Shown: positions 13,257-13,816 of the stretch, piece after piece
Position numbering within the stretch: the first letter of the stretch is position 1
How the letters are laid out: each line of letters begins with the position of its first letter
Assembly: GCA_021647535.1 (NCBI GenBank)
Contig: JAKIUO010000074.1
Span: forward strand, 1-13,816
DNA from: Hyphomicrobiaceae bacterium
GTDB lineage: Bacteria > Pseudomonadota > Alphaproteobacteria > Rhizobiales > JAKIUO01
Length of the DNA stretch: 13,816 nt
Reading direction: 5' to 3'
Position numbers and translations under genes: made by a program
Notes under the pieces: generated by a model
Seen by the model: the letters and a program-made list of their open reading frames with translations, nothing else
The model's database searches: none
What the model was told of the DNA's origin: nothing

Positions 13257-13816
13257 ATGCGTTTTTCACCCACATTGCTTGACGAAATACGGGCGCGGCT
13301 GCCGGTCTCGCAGGTTGTTTCGCGCCATGTGCGTCTAAAGCGGGCGGGGCGCGAATTTGTCGGGCTATCGCCCTTCAAGCAGGAAAAGACGCCTTCCTTT
13401 ACGGTCAATGACGAGAAGGGGTTTTACCATTGCTTTGCGACGGGCGAGCATGGCGATATTTTTACCTTTTTGCTCAAGGTGGAGGGCATCAGCTTTCCTG
13501 AAGCTGTGGAAAAACTGGCGGCAGAAGTTGGCGTTGAACTGCCCAAAGCCACGCCGGAGATGCAGGAACGTGAAGATGAGCGCCTGCGCCTGCGCGAAGT
13601 GATGGAAGCGAGCTGTTCTTTTTTTGAACGAGCTCTAACCGCTCATGAGGGGCGCGGCGCGGCGCGCTACCTGCAAGAGCGCGGGCTGGACCAAGCCACA
13701 CAATCGCGCTTTCGTCTGGGCTATGCGCCAAACGGGCGTGATATCCTGAAAAAACATCTTACAGGGCTGGGCTTTTCTCTTGAGGAGATTGTCACATCTG
13801 GCATGGGCATTGGTGG
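13257..13816 (+). CDS. dnaG: DNA primase, N-terminal part, cut by window edge
   Basis: Primase makes the RNA primers for replication forks. 186 residues are visible from the ATG at 13257, and the frame is open to the window end. MRFSPTLLDEIRARLPVSQV, then GREFVGLSPFKQEKTPSFTV, EKGFYHCFATGEHGDIFTFL, GISFPEAVEKLAAEVGVEL, ARYLQERGLDQATQSRFRLG and YAPNGRDILKKHL follow the DnaG order: zinc-binding domain, then the start of the polymerase core. In Escherichia coli DnaG the zinc ligands are C40, H43, C61 and C64. The aligned residues here are Ser38, Lys41, Cys59 and Thr62, so three of four ligands are missing while the surrounding fold motif is kept. The TOPRIM and helicase-binding parts are beyond the window. 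A weak AGGA precedes the start. The gene is probably expressed with yqeY or from a promoter in 13147-13256; none was confidently located. Confidence 0.95.
   Translation, partial: MRFSPTLLDEIRARLPVSQVVSRHVRLKRAGREFVGLSPFKQEKTPSFTVNDEKGFYHCFATGEHGDIFTFLLKVEGISFPEAVEKLAAEVGVELPKATPEMQEREDERLRLREVMEASCSFFERALTAHEGRGAARYLQERGLDQATQSRFRLGYAPNGRDILKKHLTGLGFSLEEIVTSGMGIG

Overview
The window looks like chromosomal core DNA of an alphaproteobacterium of the order Hyphomicrobiales (Rhizobiales), at roughly 50% G+C by eye. The indications are the block carA <-> yqeY -> dnaG, a PdhS/DivJ/PleC-type soluble histidine kinase, a SPOR-domain D-alanyl-D-alanine carboxypeptidase, and a tRNA-His with A73 and a G1-U72 pair, a known alphaproteobacterial peculiarity. 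The genus cannot be fixed from this window. No transposase, integrase, CRISPR array or phage gene was seen.

Layout. 1-125 (-): N-terminus of a universal stress protein. 621-697 (-): tRNA-His with its promoter. 1035-3284 (+): PAS histidine kinase of the PdhS type. 3828-4625 (+): exported L,D-transpeptidase (YkuD fold) interrupted by one in-frame amber codon, followed by a strong terminator. 4849-4925 (+): tRNA-Arg(ACG). 5417-6676 (+): S11-family DD-carboxypeptidase with a SPOR tail. 6714-7847 (-): UDP-GlcNAc 2-epimerase, convergent with the carboxypeptidase. 8107-8430: a non-coding stretch rich in palindromes. 8468-8902 (-): secreted DUF4399 protein. 9056-9742 (-): unrecognised secreted protein. 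9852-10964 (-): ChaN-like protein directly behind carA (10970-12220, -). Divergent from carA are yqeY (12527-12976, +) and the 5' part of dnaG (13257-13816, +), separated by a 168-bp near-perfect palindrome.

How the genes fit together. Much of the window concerns the cell envelope. The DD-carboxypeptidase makes the tetrapeptide stems that L,D-transpeptidases use, so the two neighbours are biochemically linked, and the epimerase supplies UDP-ManNAc for surface polysaccharide. The kinase probably belongs to the cell-cycle and polarity phosphorelay of this order. The carA/yqeY/dnaG end is housekeeping (pyrimidine and arginine precursor synthesis, replication priming).

The items most worth following up are the amber codon in the transpeptidase, the large palindromes at 8107-8302 and 12979-13146, and the loss of three of the four zinc ligands in the DnaG N-terminal domain. 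No clearly new multi-gene system was found.
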